From positions 1-64,000 of the forward strand of contig JACKQC010000013.1 in the NCBI GenBank assembly GCA_024233085.1: a DNA stretch of 64,000 bases, written 5' to 3'. Below, one piece after another: positions 7,732-16,098 of this stretch. This DNA is from Akkermansiaceae bacterium (GTDB lineage Bacteria; Verrucomicrobiota; Verrucomicrobiia; Verrucomicrobiales; DEV007). The first letter of the stretch is position 1. Each line of letters begins with the position of its first letter. The notes under the pieces were generated by a model, which ran no database searches, was not told the origin of the DNA, and saw only the letters and a list, made by a program, of their open reading frames with translations. The position numbers were made by a program, and so were the translations under genes.

Positions 7732-10512
7732 TCAGTTGGCGACGGCTTCGGCCGGCACGCCCGTTTCCCGAGCCGGGGCCCGGGTTTCGGTCGCGGCGAT
7801 CTTTTCGAAGTTCACGGAGGTGACCTTGTATTCCGGGCAGAGGGTGTCGTCGCAGTGGATGTCGGAAGTGAGGTTGTTCACCAGATGTTCCGGAAAATGG
7901 AAGGTGGTGTAGACGATGCCCGGCTTCACTTCGTCGGATACCCGGGCCACCAGCGTGACTTCGCCGCGGGCGGACAAGACGCGCACGGAATCGCCGGTTT
8001 TGACGCCCTTCTTCCTGGCGTCTTCCGGATGAATGGCCAACTCGTCCCGGGTAACGATGCGGGCGTTGCCGGTGCGGCGGGTCATGGTGCCGCAGTTGTA
8101 ATGCTCCAGCAGACGGCCTGTGGTGAGGATGTAGGGATAATCCTCCCCGAGATTTTCGTCGATCTCCCTCGACTCCCGCCAGGGGAAGAAATGGAATTTG
8201 CCGAGTCCGCGCTTGAATTGCTCGACGTGCATGATGGCGGTGCCCGCGCCGTCCTCGAGGATGGGCCATTGCTTTCCGTTTTCGCCGAGACCCTCCCAGG
8301 TCGCGCCTCGGAAGAAGGGGACGATCCCCGCGATTTCCGCCAGGGCGCCTTCCGGGGTGTAGTCGGGTTGGGAAAATCCCATGCGATTCATGATTTCGAC
8401 GATGATCTGGGCATCGGGTTTGGTGCCCTCGAGCGGCTCGACAGCGGCGTTGACGCGCTGGACGCGGCGTTCGCCGTTGGTGAAGGTGCCGGATTTCTCG
8501 AGAAAACTCGCCGCGGGCAGCACGACGTCGGCGAACTGCGCGGTCTCGGTCATGAATAGCTCCTGCACAACGAGAAACTCCAGGGCGTTCATGGCGGCTT
8601 TGACCGCCTCGCTGTTCGGGTCGGTCTGGACCACGTCCTCGCCCATCAGCCAGAGGGCCTTCAGCCTCCCGGAGCGGGCGGCTTCGAACATCTCGGGAAT
8701 TTTCAGGCCGGGTTCCGGCGAAATCGGGGTGCCGTAGAATTCCTCGTAGCGGCGGTGCCACTCGGGATCGTCCACCGCCATGTAGCCCGCTCCCTGGTGC
8801 GGCTGGCACCCCATGTCGGCGGCTCCCTGCACGTTGTTCTGGCCGCGGAGGGGGTTCACCCCGCAGCCGGGACGCCCGATGTTGCCGGTCATCATGGCGA
8901 GGTTGGCGAGGAGCATCACGGTTTTCGCGCCCTGGCTGTGCTCGGTGACGCCGAGACCGTGAAATTCCATCGCGGCTTCGGCGCGGCCGTAATCGAGCGC
9001 GGCGGCTCGGACACGTTCGCGATCGACGCCGTGAATGTTTTCCAGTTCGTCCAGATCGAGCGACTTCAGGCCGGCTTCGAAGGTTTCCCAGTCCTCGCAG
9101 CGCTTTTCGACAAACGCGCGGTCGACGAGACCCGCCTCCCAGAGGTAATAGGCGAACATGTTGAGCAGCGCCACATTGGTGCCTGGACGAAGCTGGAGAT
9201 GGTGGGTGGCGTAGGGGGTCAGTTCGATCTCGCGCGGATCGATGATGATGCCGGTCACGCCCTTCAGGAGGCGCTGCTTGATCTTCGCGCCGGTGACGGG
9301 GTGGGCCTCGGTGGGGTTGGCTCCGACGACAAGGATGCAGTCGGTAAAGTTGAGGTCGTCGATCGAGTTCGTCGCCGCGCCGGTGCCGAAGCTCATCTGC
9401 ATGCCGTGGGCGGTGGGGGAGTGACAGACGCGCGCGCAGCAGTCGATATTGTTCGTCCCGACCACCGCGCGGATGAATTTCTGCATGAGGTAGTTCTCCT
9501 CGTTCGTGCAGCGGGCGGACGAGATGCCGGCGATGGCGTCCGGGCCGTGTTCCTCGCGAATCTCGGTGAAGCGCTTGGCGATGTAATCGTAGGCCTCGTC
9601 CCACGTCGCCTCCTCAAAATGTCCGTTGAGCCGGATCAGGGGCTTGCGGAGACGGTCCGGGTGGTTGAAAAAGCGGAAAGCGTAGCGGCCTTTCAGGCAG
9701 GTGTGGGCCCGGTTGACCTCGGCGTCGACCGGGGCCTGGATGCCGAGCACCTCGTTGCCCTTGGTCTTGACCAGCAGGTTGCAGCCGACGCCGCAGTAAG
9801 TGCAGACGGTGCGGGTGGTCTCGGTGGCCTCGATCGATTTCGATTGGAAAACATCCGAGATCGCCGAGGTCGGGCAGGCTTGGGCGCAGGCGCCGCACGA
9901 AACGCAGGGGGAGTCGGCGAAGGACTGGTCGTGCCCCTTGATGATGCGCGCGTCGAAACCGCGGCCGTGCATTGACAGGACGAACTGCCCCTGGATCTCG
10001 TCGCAGGCGCGCACGCAGCGGGAGCAGTTGATGCACTTGCTCAGGTCGCTGGTCATGTAGGGGTGCGACAGGTCCTTGGTCCGGTCGAGGTGATTTCGGC
10101 CCTCGGGATAGCGCACCGAGCGCACGCCGACGCGCGCCGCCACGCTCTGAAGCTCGCAGTTTCCGTTCACCTCGCAGGTCAGGCAGTCGAGCGGATGGTC
10201 GGTCAGGACCAGCTCGACGATGTTTCGCCGCAGCCGGCGGACCTTCGGCGATTCGGTGAAAATGTGCAGCCCCTCGGCCATGGGCGTGTGGCAACTCGCC
10301 ACCACCCTCCGAGGGCCATCGGCATTCGGCGCGATTTCGACCGAACACACGCGGCAGGCCCCGTGGGGGTCCAGTTGAGGCGCGTCGCACAGGGTCGGCA
10401 CGTGGCCCCTGCCGAGGTGGCGGTCGATGAATTTCAGGATCGTGTCGCCGGTCCGCCATTCGAGCGGTTCCCCGTCGAGAAAAGCGACAGTTTGAGTTGC
10501 GAGGCTGACCAT
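7732..10512 (-). CDS. fdhF: formate dehydrogenase alpha subunit, NuoG-like N-terminus
   Basis: 926 residues from the ATG at 10512; the frame is open about 100 codons further upstream, but that part lacks family features. Order of domains: 2Fe-2S ferredoxin fold (TLCDAPQLDPHGACRVCSVEI, about residues 40-60), the Cys-rich NuoG-type segment (DCLTCEVNGNCELQ), two [4Fe-4S] motifs (CINCSRCVRAC and CVSCGACAQACP), then the molybdopterin domain opening with a further [4Fe-4S] motif (CTYCGVGCNLLV). The active-site region reads RVCHSPTAHG; the metal ligand is Cys363 (TGT at 9424-9426), not selenocysteine. The C-terminal molybdopterin-dinucleotide domain contains TTGRLLEHYNCGTMTRR. The enzyme oxidises formate to CO2 using Mo/W-bisMGD. 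It stands alone: no FdhB/NuoF-type diaphorase or FdhD is adjacent. Divergent from the isomerase gene. Confidence 0.93.
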   Translation of the reverse strand: MVSLATQTVAFLDGEPLEWRTGDTILKFIDRHLGRGHVPTLCDAPQLDPHGACRVCSVEIAPNADGPRRVVASCHTPMAEGLHIFTESPKVRRLRRNIVELVLTDHPLDCLTCEVNGNCELQSVAARVGVRSVRYPEGRNHLDRTKDLSHPYMTSDLSKCINCSRCVRACDEIQGQFVLSMHGRGFDARIIKGHDQSFADSPCVSCGACAQACPTSAISDVFQSKSIEATETTRTVCTYCGVGCNLLVKTKGNEVLGIQAPVDAEVNRAHTCLKGRYAFRFFNHPDRLRKPLIRLNGHFEEATWDEAYDYIAKRFTEIREEHGPDAIAGISSARCTNEENYLMQKFIRAVVGTNNIDCCARVCHSPTAHGMQMSFGTGAATNSIDDLNFTDCILVVGANPTEAHPVTGAKIKQRLLKGVTGIIIDPREIELTPYATHHLQLRPGTNVALLNMFAYYLWEAGLVDRAFVEKRCEDWETFEAGLKSLDLDELENIHGVDRERVRAAALDYGRAEAAMEFHGLGVTEHSQGAKTVMLLANLAMMTGNIGRPGCGVNPLRGQNNVQGAADMGCQPHQGAGYMAVDDPEWHRRYEEFYGTPISPEPGLKIPEMFEAARSGRLKALWLMGEDVVQTDPNSEAVKAAMNALEFLVVQELFMTETAQFADVVLPAASFLEKSGTFTNGERRVQRVNAAVEPLEGTKPDAQIIVEIMNRMGFSQPDYTPEGALAEIAGIVPFFRGATWEGLGENGKQWPILEDGAGTAIMHVEQFKRGLGKFHFFPWRESREIDENLGEDYPYILTTGRLLEHYNCGTMTRRTGNARIVTRDELAIHPEDARKKGVKTGDSVRVLSARGEVTLVARVSDEVKPGIVYTTFHFPEHLVNNLTSDIHCDDTLCPEYKVTSVNFEKIAATETRAPARETGVPAEAVAN

Positions 10513-10690
10513 CGGTGAAAGAAAGGCGGGATTTGAGACTCGGCCCCTATCGTACCCGGACGGCGAGGGACTGTCAATCGACGCAAAGGCCAGGGCGGCG
10601 CTCGCATTCCGGCCGCCTATCCGCCGATGTCGAACGTTGTCCCGCCGGTCGCCGGTTGTCATTTCCCCCGCTTTCCGCCAAGGTTCCGCC

Positions 10691-11641
10691 ATGGCATCTC
10701 CCCGACAGCGCCGCCGTCGTTTTCTGAAAACCGCCGCCCTGGCCGCCGCCGGCGCGGCGCTCCCGATCGTCCGCGCCGCGTCGCCCGCGAGGGAGACCTG
10801 CGGGCTCGGCATCGGCACCTACGGCCTGCAAAAGCTGCCCTTGCCCGAAGCCATCGATCTCGTCGCCGACACCGGCTACGACTGTGTCGAAATCACCGTT
10901 TTTTCCGGCTTCACCGGCGATCCCGCGGCATTGACTTCCGAGGTGCGAAAAAGTCTTCGCAAACGCATGGAAGACAAGAATTTGCGCCTCTCCGCCCTGA
11001 TGGCCGATCTCCACCCGTCGGCCGACGACGCCCGGCATCGGGAACAGACCGAGGCCCTGCGCCGGATGATCGCCCTCGGCCGCGATCTTTCTCCCGCCGC
11101 GCCGCCTCTGATCCAGACCGTTCTCGGCGGAAAAGATTGGGAAAAGGAAAAGAATCTCTTTCGCGACCGGCTCGGCGACTGGCTGCGGGTTGTCACCGAG
11201 GAGGACGCGGCTCTCTGCGTCAAACCTCATCGCGGCCACGCCATGTCGCGACCCGCCGACGCCGCGTGGCTGATCGGGCAACTGGGGAACAGCAGCGGTC
11301 TCGGAATGGTTTACGACTACAGCCACTACGCCTTTCGCGGCATGGACATCGTCGGCACGGTCGCCGAGTCGCTGCCGCTGACCCGCTACGTCGCGGTGAA
11401 GGATGCGATCCGGACACCGGAGGGCAAGGTCGTCTTCGCCCTCGCCGGGGAGGGGAAAAACTGGGACCACGCCGACATTCTCAAAGCCTTCCACGCCGGC
11501 GGTTACCGGGGCGATTTCTGCTGCGAAGTCAGTAGCCAGATCTGGAAAGGCGATCCCGGCCACGACTTCGTCGCGGCCACGAAACGTTGTCACGCCAACC
11601 TGGCCGCGGCCTTCGAGCGGGCGGGCGTGCCGCGCGGCTGA
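10691..11641 (+). CDS. Tat-exported sugar phosphate isomerase/epimerase-like TIM-barrel protein
   Basis: 316 residues from the ATG at 10691, chosen because it places a twin-arginine-like leader (RRRRFLKTAALAAAGAAL) at the very N-terminus. The mature part belongs to the xylose isomerase-like TIM-barrel superfamily (AP endonuclease family 2 fold): GIGTYGLQKLPLPEAIDLVADTGYD at the first strand, the metal-site region KPHRGHAM, YDYSHYAFRG, VAVKDA, and CCEVSSQIW near the end. Such proteins are metal-dependent isomerases or epimerases of sugars; the substrate cannot be told. The last stop codon overlaps copy 2 of the 41-nt repeat. The neighbouring dehydratase and dehydrogenase genes suggest a role in sugar-acid metabolism, but an exported enzyme would act separately in the periplasm. 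Confidence 0.82.
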   Translation: MASPRQRRRRFLKTAALAAAGAALPIVRAASPARETCGLGIGTYGLQKLPLPEAIDLVADTGYDCVEITVFSGFTGDPAALTSEVRKSLRKRMEDKNLRLSALMADLHPSADDARHREQTEALRRMIALGRDLSPAAPPLIQTVLGGKDWEKEKNLFRDRLGDWLRVVTEEDAALCVKPHRGHAMSRPADAAWLIGQLGNSSGLGMVYDYSHYAFRGMDIVGTVAESLPLTRYVAVKDAIRTPEGKVVFALAGEGKNWDHADILKAFHAGGYRGDFCCEVSSQIWKGDPGHDFVAATKRCHANLAAAFERAGVPRG

Positions 11642-11680
11642 CCTAACAGGGTATGGTCGGCGACCCAACCCTGTTGGAGG
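11640..11680. repeat. 41-nt double-palindrome repeat, copy 2
   Basis: Units centred AGG and CCT with spacer GGC; the last four bases of the second unit have decayed (TTGGAGG). It begins inside the stop codon of the upstream isomerase gene (TGA at 11639-11641), so the element directly abuts the reading frame. Confidence 0.95.
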
Positions 11681-11780
11681 GCGCGATCGTTTTTCGGCGT
11701 GAAGCGCGGATGGCGGAGGGACCCAACCTTCGGCGGGGAAATCCGTTGCTTTTGCCGGAGTTTTCCGTGTAGTCGGGGGG

Positions 11781-12689
11781 ATGCAGACCGCCGCCGTCAC
11801 GCCCGCCCATCTTCGCGCCTCCGTTGTCGCCGTGCCGCCGTTGGCGCGGGACGGGAGCGGGAAATTCTCGGCGGCCGAGAACTCGAAGATTGTCCGCCAC
11901 CTCGAGGCGGGCGGGGTGACGACGCTGCTCTACGGCGGGAACGCGAATTTCTACCACATCGCGCTCTCGGAATACGCGGGGATTCTCGGCGGCCTCGCGG
12001 AGATCGCGGCGGAAAACACGCTGGTCACGCCGTCGGTGGGGCCGGCCTATGGGACGATGATGGATCAGGCGGCGGTGTTGCGGGATTTCGATTTTCCGAC
12101 GGTGATGGTGCTGCCGCAGCAGGGGATCACGACCGCGGGCGGGGTGGAGACGGGCCTCCGGCGTTTTGCCGAGGCCTTCGGGAAACCGGTGGTCGTTTAC
12201 ATCAAGCACGAGGGCTACACGGAGCCGGAGAATGTGGCGCGTCTCGTCGCCGACGGAGTGGTTTCGTGGGTCAAATACGCCATCGTTCGCGAGGATACGG
12301 CGAAGGACGACTATCTGCGGGCGCTGCTGGACCGGGTCGACCCCGCGATCGTCGTCAGCGGGATGGGCGAGCAGCCGGCCATCATTCATTTGCGCGATTT
12401 CGCGCTCACGGGCTTCACTTCGGGCTGCGTGTGCGTGCGGCCGGACTTGAGCGCGGAGATGCTGCGGACGCTGGCGGCGGGCGATTTCGATCGCGCCGAG
12501 GAAATTCGCCGGATATTCGAGCCGCTGGAAGACCTGCGAAACGCGATCAACCCCATCCGGGTGCTGCACGACGCCGTCGCGCTGGCGGGCCTCGCGGAAA
12601 CGGGCCCGGCCCTGCCTTTGCTGTCGAACCTCGACGAGAAAGACCGCGAGCCGGTCAAAAACGCGGCGCTCGAACTGCTGAACCGCTGA
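11781..12689 (+). CDS. dihydrodipicolinate synthase/keto-deoxy sugar acid dehydratase family protein
   Basis: 302 residues, the usual DapA-family length. The class I aldolase TIM barrel is recognisable: GGVTTLLYGGNANFYHI takes the place of the family's GTTGE region, VTPSVGPAYGTMMDQA follows, then VVVYIKHEGYT, and the Schiff-base lysine is probably Lys165 in SWVKYAIV. The canonical GTTGES phosphate-binding motif is altered, which argues against genuine DapA. The following gene encodes a 2,5-dioxovalerate (2-oxoglutarate semialdehyde) dehydrogenase 37 nt away. The most likely role is therefore the dehydration of a keto-deoxy sugar acid, such as 5-keto-4-deoxyglucarate or 2-keto-3-deoxypentonate, to 2,5-dioxopentanoate in the cytoplasm. 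That assignment rests on context; the family membership is secure. Confidence 0.85.
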   Translation: MQTAAVTPAHLRASVVAVPPLARDGSGKFSAAENSKIVRHLEAGGVTTLLYGGNANFYHIALSEYAGILGGLAEIAAENTLVTPSVGPAYGTMMDQAAVLRDFDFPTVMVLPQQGITTAGGVETGLRRFAEAFGKPVVVYIKHEGYTEPENVARLVADGVVSWVKYAIVREDTAKDDYLRALLDRVDPAIVVSGMGEQPAIIHLRDFALTGFTSGCVCVRPDLSAEMLRTLAAGDFDRAEEIRRIFEPLEDLRNAINPIRVLHDAVALAGLAETGPALPLLSNLDEKDREPVKNAALELLNR

Positions 12690-12726
12690 GCTTTTCCTGA
12701 AGACGAATCTCCACGACCCTGTTCTC

Positions 12727-14328
12727 ATGCTCGAACTCCACGGACATCAACTGATCGGCAACACGGCCTCGGCGGAGGGCGCCGATACATTTCAAAGCGC
12801 CAACCCGAAGACGGGAGAGGCGCTTCCGACCGTCTTCCACGAGGCGACCGAGTCGGAGATCGACCGCGCGATGAGCCTGGCGGCGGGCGCCTTCGACGCT
12901 TTTCGGCTGAAGTCGGTGGAGGAGCGGGCGCGTTTCTTGGAGGCATGCGCCGACGAAGTCGAGGCCCTCGGCGAGCAATTGATCGCGATGGCGATGGCCG
13001 AGACGGCGCATCCGGAGCCGCGCTGTCTGGGCGAGCGGGGGCGGGCGACGGGGCAGGCGCGGATGTTCGCGGCGCTGATTCGCGAGGGATCGTGGCTCGA
13101 CGCGCGGATCGACACCGCGCAGCCGGATCGCCAGCCGCTGCCGAAGCCGGACGTGCGCAGCCTGATGCAGCCGGTCGGGCCGGTGGTGGTCTTCGGGGCG
13201 AGCAATTTTCCACTGGCGATTTCGGTCTTCGGTGCGGACCCGGTCTCGGCTTTTGCCTGCGGCTGTCCGGTGGTGGTGAAGGCGCATCCGGCCCACCCGG
13301 GCACCTGTGAGTTGCTCGGCCGCGCCATTTTGACGGCGGCGGAGAAATGCGGGATGCCGGAGGGCGTTTTCTCGATGGTGCATGGCCGCTCGAACGCGGT
13401 CGGCCTCGGGCTGGTGCGGCATCCGGCGGCGGCGGCGGCGGCTTTCACGGGTTCGCTGCGGGGCGGGCGGGCGCTGTTCGACGCGGCGAGCGCGCGGCCG
13501 ACACCGATCCCGTTCTACGCCGAAATGGGCAGCGTGAACCCGATTTTCATCCTCCCCGGAGCGCTGCGGGAGCGGGGCGAGGCCATCGCGGCGGGTTACA
13601 TCCAGTCGCTGAATCTGGGCGTCGGCCAGTTCTGCACGAATCCGGGGCTGGTCTTCGGCTTGGACTCGGAACCGCTCTCGGTATTTGTCGAAAACACCGC
13701 CGCGAAAGCCGCCGAGATCGCGCCGGCGACGATGCTCCACGCCGGGATTCACGGAGCCTACGTGAGCGGTGTCGAGGCCATTTCCGCGAAGGAAAAATTG
13801 CGGCTGGCGGGCCAGTCAGGCACACCGGCCTTGCCGGCGCGGGCCGAGGCGGCCTGCTACGTTTTCGAAACCGACGCCGACGGGCTGCGCGCCCATCCGG
13901 AACTCTACGAGGAGGTCTTCGGTCCCGTCTCGACGGTGGTGAAATGCCCGTCGCCGGCGGATTTCGAGGAATTCGCCGAAAAACTCGACGGCTCGCTGAC
14001 CGCGAGCCTCCATGGGACGGAGGAAGATCTGCGGACGCACCGCCGGCTCGTGGAAATTCTCGAGCGGAAGGCGGGGCGCCTGATTTTCAACGGATACCCG
14101 ACCGGGATCGAGGTCTGCCACGCCATGCACCACGGCGGGCCCTATCCGGCGACCTGCCACAGCTATTTCACCAGCATCGGCACGCGCTGCATCGACCGTT
14201 TTGTCCGGCCCGTCTGCTACCAGAGCTGGCCGCAGTCGATGCTGCCCGAGGAATTGCGCGACGACAATCCGCGCGGGATTCTGCGCCTGGTGGACGGGGA
14301 GCGGACGCGGGGAGCGGTTGGCGGTTGA
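12727..14328 (+). CDS. 2,5-dioxovalerate (2-oxoglutarate semialdehyde) dehydrogenase
   Basis: 533 residues of the aldehyde dehydrogenase superfamily. The catalytic Cys303 lies in GQFCTNPG and the general base Glu266 in AEMGSVNP. The cofactor region VGPVVVFGASNFPLAISV and VVKAHPAHPGT is characteristic of the alpha-ketoglutaric semialdehyde dehydrogenase branch, as is the C-terminal GYPTGIEVCHAMHHGGPYPAT. It oxidises 2,5-dioxopentanoate to 2-oxoglutarate with NAD(P)+. It follows the DapA-family dehydratase by 37 nt in the same direction, so the pair makes up the last two steps of an oxidative sugar or sugar-acid pathway feeding the TCA cycle. Upstream enzymes of the pathway are not in this cluster, although oxidoreductases at 56-60 kb could contribute. 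Confidence 0.9.
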   Translation: MLELHGHQLIGNTASAEGADTFQSANPKTGEALPTVFHEATESEIDRAMSLAAGAFDAFRLKSVEERARFLEACADEVEALGEQLIAMAMAETAHPEPRCLGERGRATGQARMFAALIREGSWLDARIDTAQPDRQPLPKPDVRSLMQPVGPVVVFGASNFPLAISVFGADPVSAFACGCPVVVKAHPAHPGTCELLGRAILTAAEKCGMPEGVFSMVHGRSNAVGLGLVRHPAAAAAAFTGSLRGGRALFDAASARPTPIPFYAEMGSVNPIFILPGALRERGEAIAAGYIQSLNLGVGQFCTNPGLVFGLDSEPLSVFVENTAAKAAEIAPATMLHAGIHGAYVSGVEAISAKEKLRLAGQSGTPALPARAEAACYVFETDADGLRAHPELYEEVFGPVSTVVKCPSPADFEEFAEKLDGSLTASLHGTEEDLRTHRRLVEILERKAGRLIFNGYPTGIEVCHAMHHGGPYPATCHSYFTSIGTRCIDRFVRPVCYQSWPQSMLPEELRDDNPRGILRLVDGERTRGAVGG

Positions 14329-14341
14329 GTGAGCCGCTGCC

Positions 14342-15157
14342 TCACGCCGCGGCGGCGGCCTTCTGCTGATCGAGCAGATCGACGAACACCCTCGAGCATT
14401 CGCGGATGCGGGTCAGTTGCGGGCGCGCCTCGGCGGGCACGGACGGCTCCATGAGGATCAGCTCGGCGAAGCCGGTGACCGATCCGATCATGTTGCGGAA
14501 ATCGTGGCGCAAATCCTTGTCCTGCAGGGCGATGGCGGCCTTTTCCCGTCCCTCGGCGAGGATGGAATCGAGTTTTTCGCGAATCTCGGCCCCCGAACCG
14601 TCGATATAGCCAAACAGTTCGGGACCCTCCGGACCGAATTCGGAAACGGAGGGACGCAGCCGGGTGACGATGGCGAGAATTTCGGTGATCAACTGCTGAA
14701 GGCGCGCGATGGGGTCGGATGCTGGAGTGACCTCGGCACCGGCGTGAATATCGGTGATGTTCGACGCGGGGGGCGATGAGGGAGCGCTTTCCGCGCCCGC
14801 CAGGCCGTGCCGCACGGCGGTGACGAGATCGCGGGCGTTGACCGGCTGCGGCAGAATGGTCGTGAAACCGAGCGAAAAGGCATGCTGCATCTCGGTCTGA
14901 GAGACATGCGCGCCGATGCCGAGGAAGGGCATCGAAGTGGTCGCCGGCGAACGGCGCACCGCCTGCACCGCGGCCCAGACGCTGCCTCCGGGCAGGGCGA
15001 GATCGATCACGGTCAGGTCGGGCGTGTGCTTGGAACAGAAGTCGACCAACTGATGGACATCCGTGACGGCGGCGGTCTGAAAACCCGACGAAGAAAGAGC
15101 GCCTTGGATACCCTCGGCGGTGATCATGTCTCCGGTGGCGATAAGAATGCGATTCAT
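14342..15157 (-). CDS. response regulator receiver fused to a DHp-like histidine domain
   Basis: 271 residues from the ATG at 15157 (an in-frame TTG four codons upstream is less likely). The N-terminal CheY-like receiver (residues 1-120) starts MNRILIATGDMITAEG and has the phosphoacceptor Asp in DLTVIDLALPGG. A linker with proline and serine follows, then a helical region with LQQLITEILAIVTRLRPSV and LRHDFRNMIGSVTGFAELIL, which looks like the dimerisation/phosphotransfer helix of a histidine kinase with the His in RHDFRN. No HATPase catalytic domain follows; the protein ends after RECSRVFVDLLDQQKAAAAA. This could be a phosphorelay intermediate or a degenerate kinase. It is convergent with the dehydrogenase gene (13 nt between stops). 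Function inferred from domains only. Confidence 0.8.
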   Translation of the reverse strand: MNRILIATGDMITAEGIQGALSSSGFQTAAVTDVHQLVDFCSKHTPDLTVIDLALPGGSVWAAVQAVRRSPATTSMPFLGIGAHVSQTEMQHAFSLGFTTILPQPVNARDLVTAVRHGLAGAESAPSSPPASNITDIHAGAEVTPASDPIARLQQLITEILAIVTRLRPSVSEFGPEGPELFGYIDGSGAEIREKLDSILAEGREKAAIALQDKDLRHDFRNMIGSVTGFAELILMEPSVPAEARPQLTRIRECSRVFVDLLDQQKAAAAA

Positions 15158-15452
15158 TCGTAGAAACAATTTGTGCTAGAGGTTTTCTAATTTAACAGAA
15201 TTTCCATAAAAATAAACATTTTTTAATCGATTTTGGCTCTTTTTTAAAATTTTGTCTCCGATCTGGCTCTGATCGACGTCTCGAATCGAGGCAGTTAGGG
15301 CTTGTTTCAGGCCCGTTGCGTGATTCTGCTTGCGGGGGCAGACGTTCGAACTATTCTGTCAGACCGGTCGGCGGCTTTGGGTTTCCAGGCTTTTCGTTCC
15401 GGTTTTTTTAGAAAAATCAGAATCCTCCCTCAAAACGCGTAATTCTTTGAAA
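15158..15452. other. AT-rich intergenic spacer between divergent genes
   Basis: A 295-nt spacer between the receiver-protein start (minus) and the cupredoxin start (plus). The part at 15175-15255 is strikingly AT-rich for this genome (ATAAAAATAAACATTTTTTAAT and similar), as expected of a promoter region. I could not assign a convincing -35/-10 pair to either gene, and I see no coding potential. Confidence 0.5.
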
Positions 15453-15923
15453 ATGATGAAATCAGCGATCTGTGTGGCTTTGACCTCAGTGTTGGTGGCG
15501 GGCGTCGTTCTCCGCGCGCAGGCGCAGGACGTGGCGGAAATCAAAATCACCGCCGACAAGCTCCAGTTCCTCTACGATGTGAAGGAATTTACGGTGAAAG
15601 CTGGTCAGAAAGTCAAGGTGACCTTGGTTAATCCCGCCGAAAGCGCCACCAAGCAGCCGCACAACCTGCTGATCGTGAAGCCCGGAAAGAAGGACGCGGT
15701 CGGGCTGCTGGCCAACGCCGGCATGGCCGATCCGGCGTTTCTGACCACGAAGAACTGCATCCCCGATTCGGAGGACATTCTTTTCCACACGAAACTGGTT
15801 CTCCCCGGGGCGGAAGAAACGCTCGAATTTACCGCGCCCTCCGAGGCGGGCGATTATCCGTATCTCTGCACCTATCCCGGTCATTGGGTCATCATGAATG
15901 GCGTGATGCATGTGACCCCGTGA
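15453..15923 (+). CDS. azurin/plastocyanin-like copper protein
   Basis: 156 residues from the ATG at 15453 (a second ATG follows at once). A signal peptide (MKSAICVALTSVLVAGVVLRAQAQ) directs export. The mature domain is a single cupredoxin fold with a complete type 1 copper site of the azurin kind: His70 in QPHNLLIV, then Cys139, His144 and Met148 in the C-terminal loop (YLCTYPGHWVIM), with the C-x4-H-x3-M spacing of azurin. A periplasmic electron carrier is the expected role. No redox partner is adjacent. It has its own upstream AT-rich region and a good terminator downstream, so it is probably monocistronic. Confidence 0.92.
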   Translation: MMKSAICVALTSVLVAGVVLRAQAQDVAEIKITADKLQFLYDVKEFTVKAGQKVKVTLVNPAESATKQPHNLLIVKPGKKDAVGLLANAGMADPAFLTTKNCIPDSEDILFHTKLVLPGAEETLEFTAPSEAGDYPYLCTYPGHWVIMNGVMHVTP

Positions 15924-16029
15924 TGGGGCGAGTTTTCAAATTTCCCAACTCATTCTCGATTTTTCCCCGGACCTTCGAGACTTCTCTGGAAACCCTTCTT
16001 TGCTGCTTGACGATCCATTCGCCAAGTCT

Positions 16030-16063
16030 GAGCCGCCATCCCGGGGATGGCGGCTCGCTTTTT
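16030..16063 (+). terminator. Rho-independent terminator after the cupredoxin gene
   Basis: Near-perfect GC-rich stem GAGCCGCCATCC / GGATGGCGGCTC with a short CGG loop, followed by GCTTTTTG. It lies about 105 nt past the cupredoxin stop and before the convergent HlyD-type gene. Confidence 0.85.
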
Positions 16064-16098
16064 GTACGGAGCTTTCGGATTTCGAGTCTCGAGTCTCC

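Noticed and set aside
9424..9426. Selenocysteine in the formate dehydrogenase
   Set aside because: The codon at the active site is TGT (Cys), not TGA, and no SECIS-like requirement arises.
15158..15169. TTG start (15169) for the receiver protein
   Set aside because: An ATG four codons downstream gives the canonical receiver beginning MNRILIATGD.
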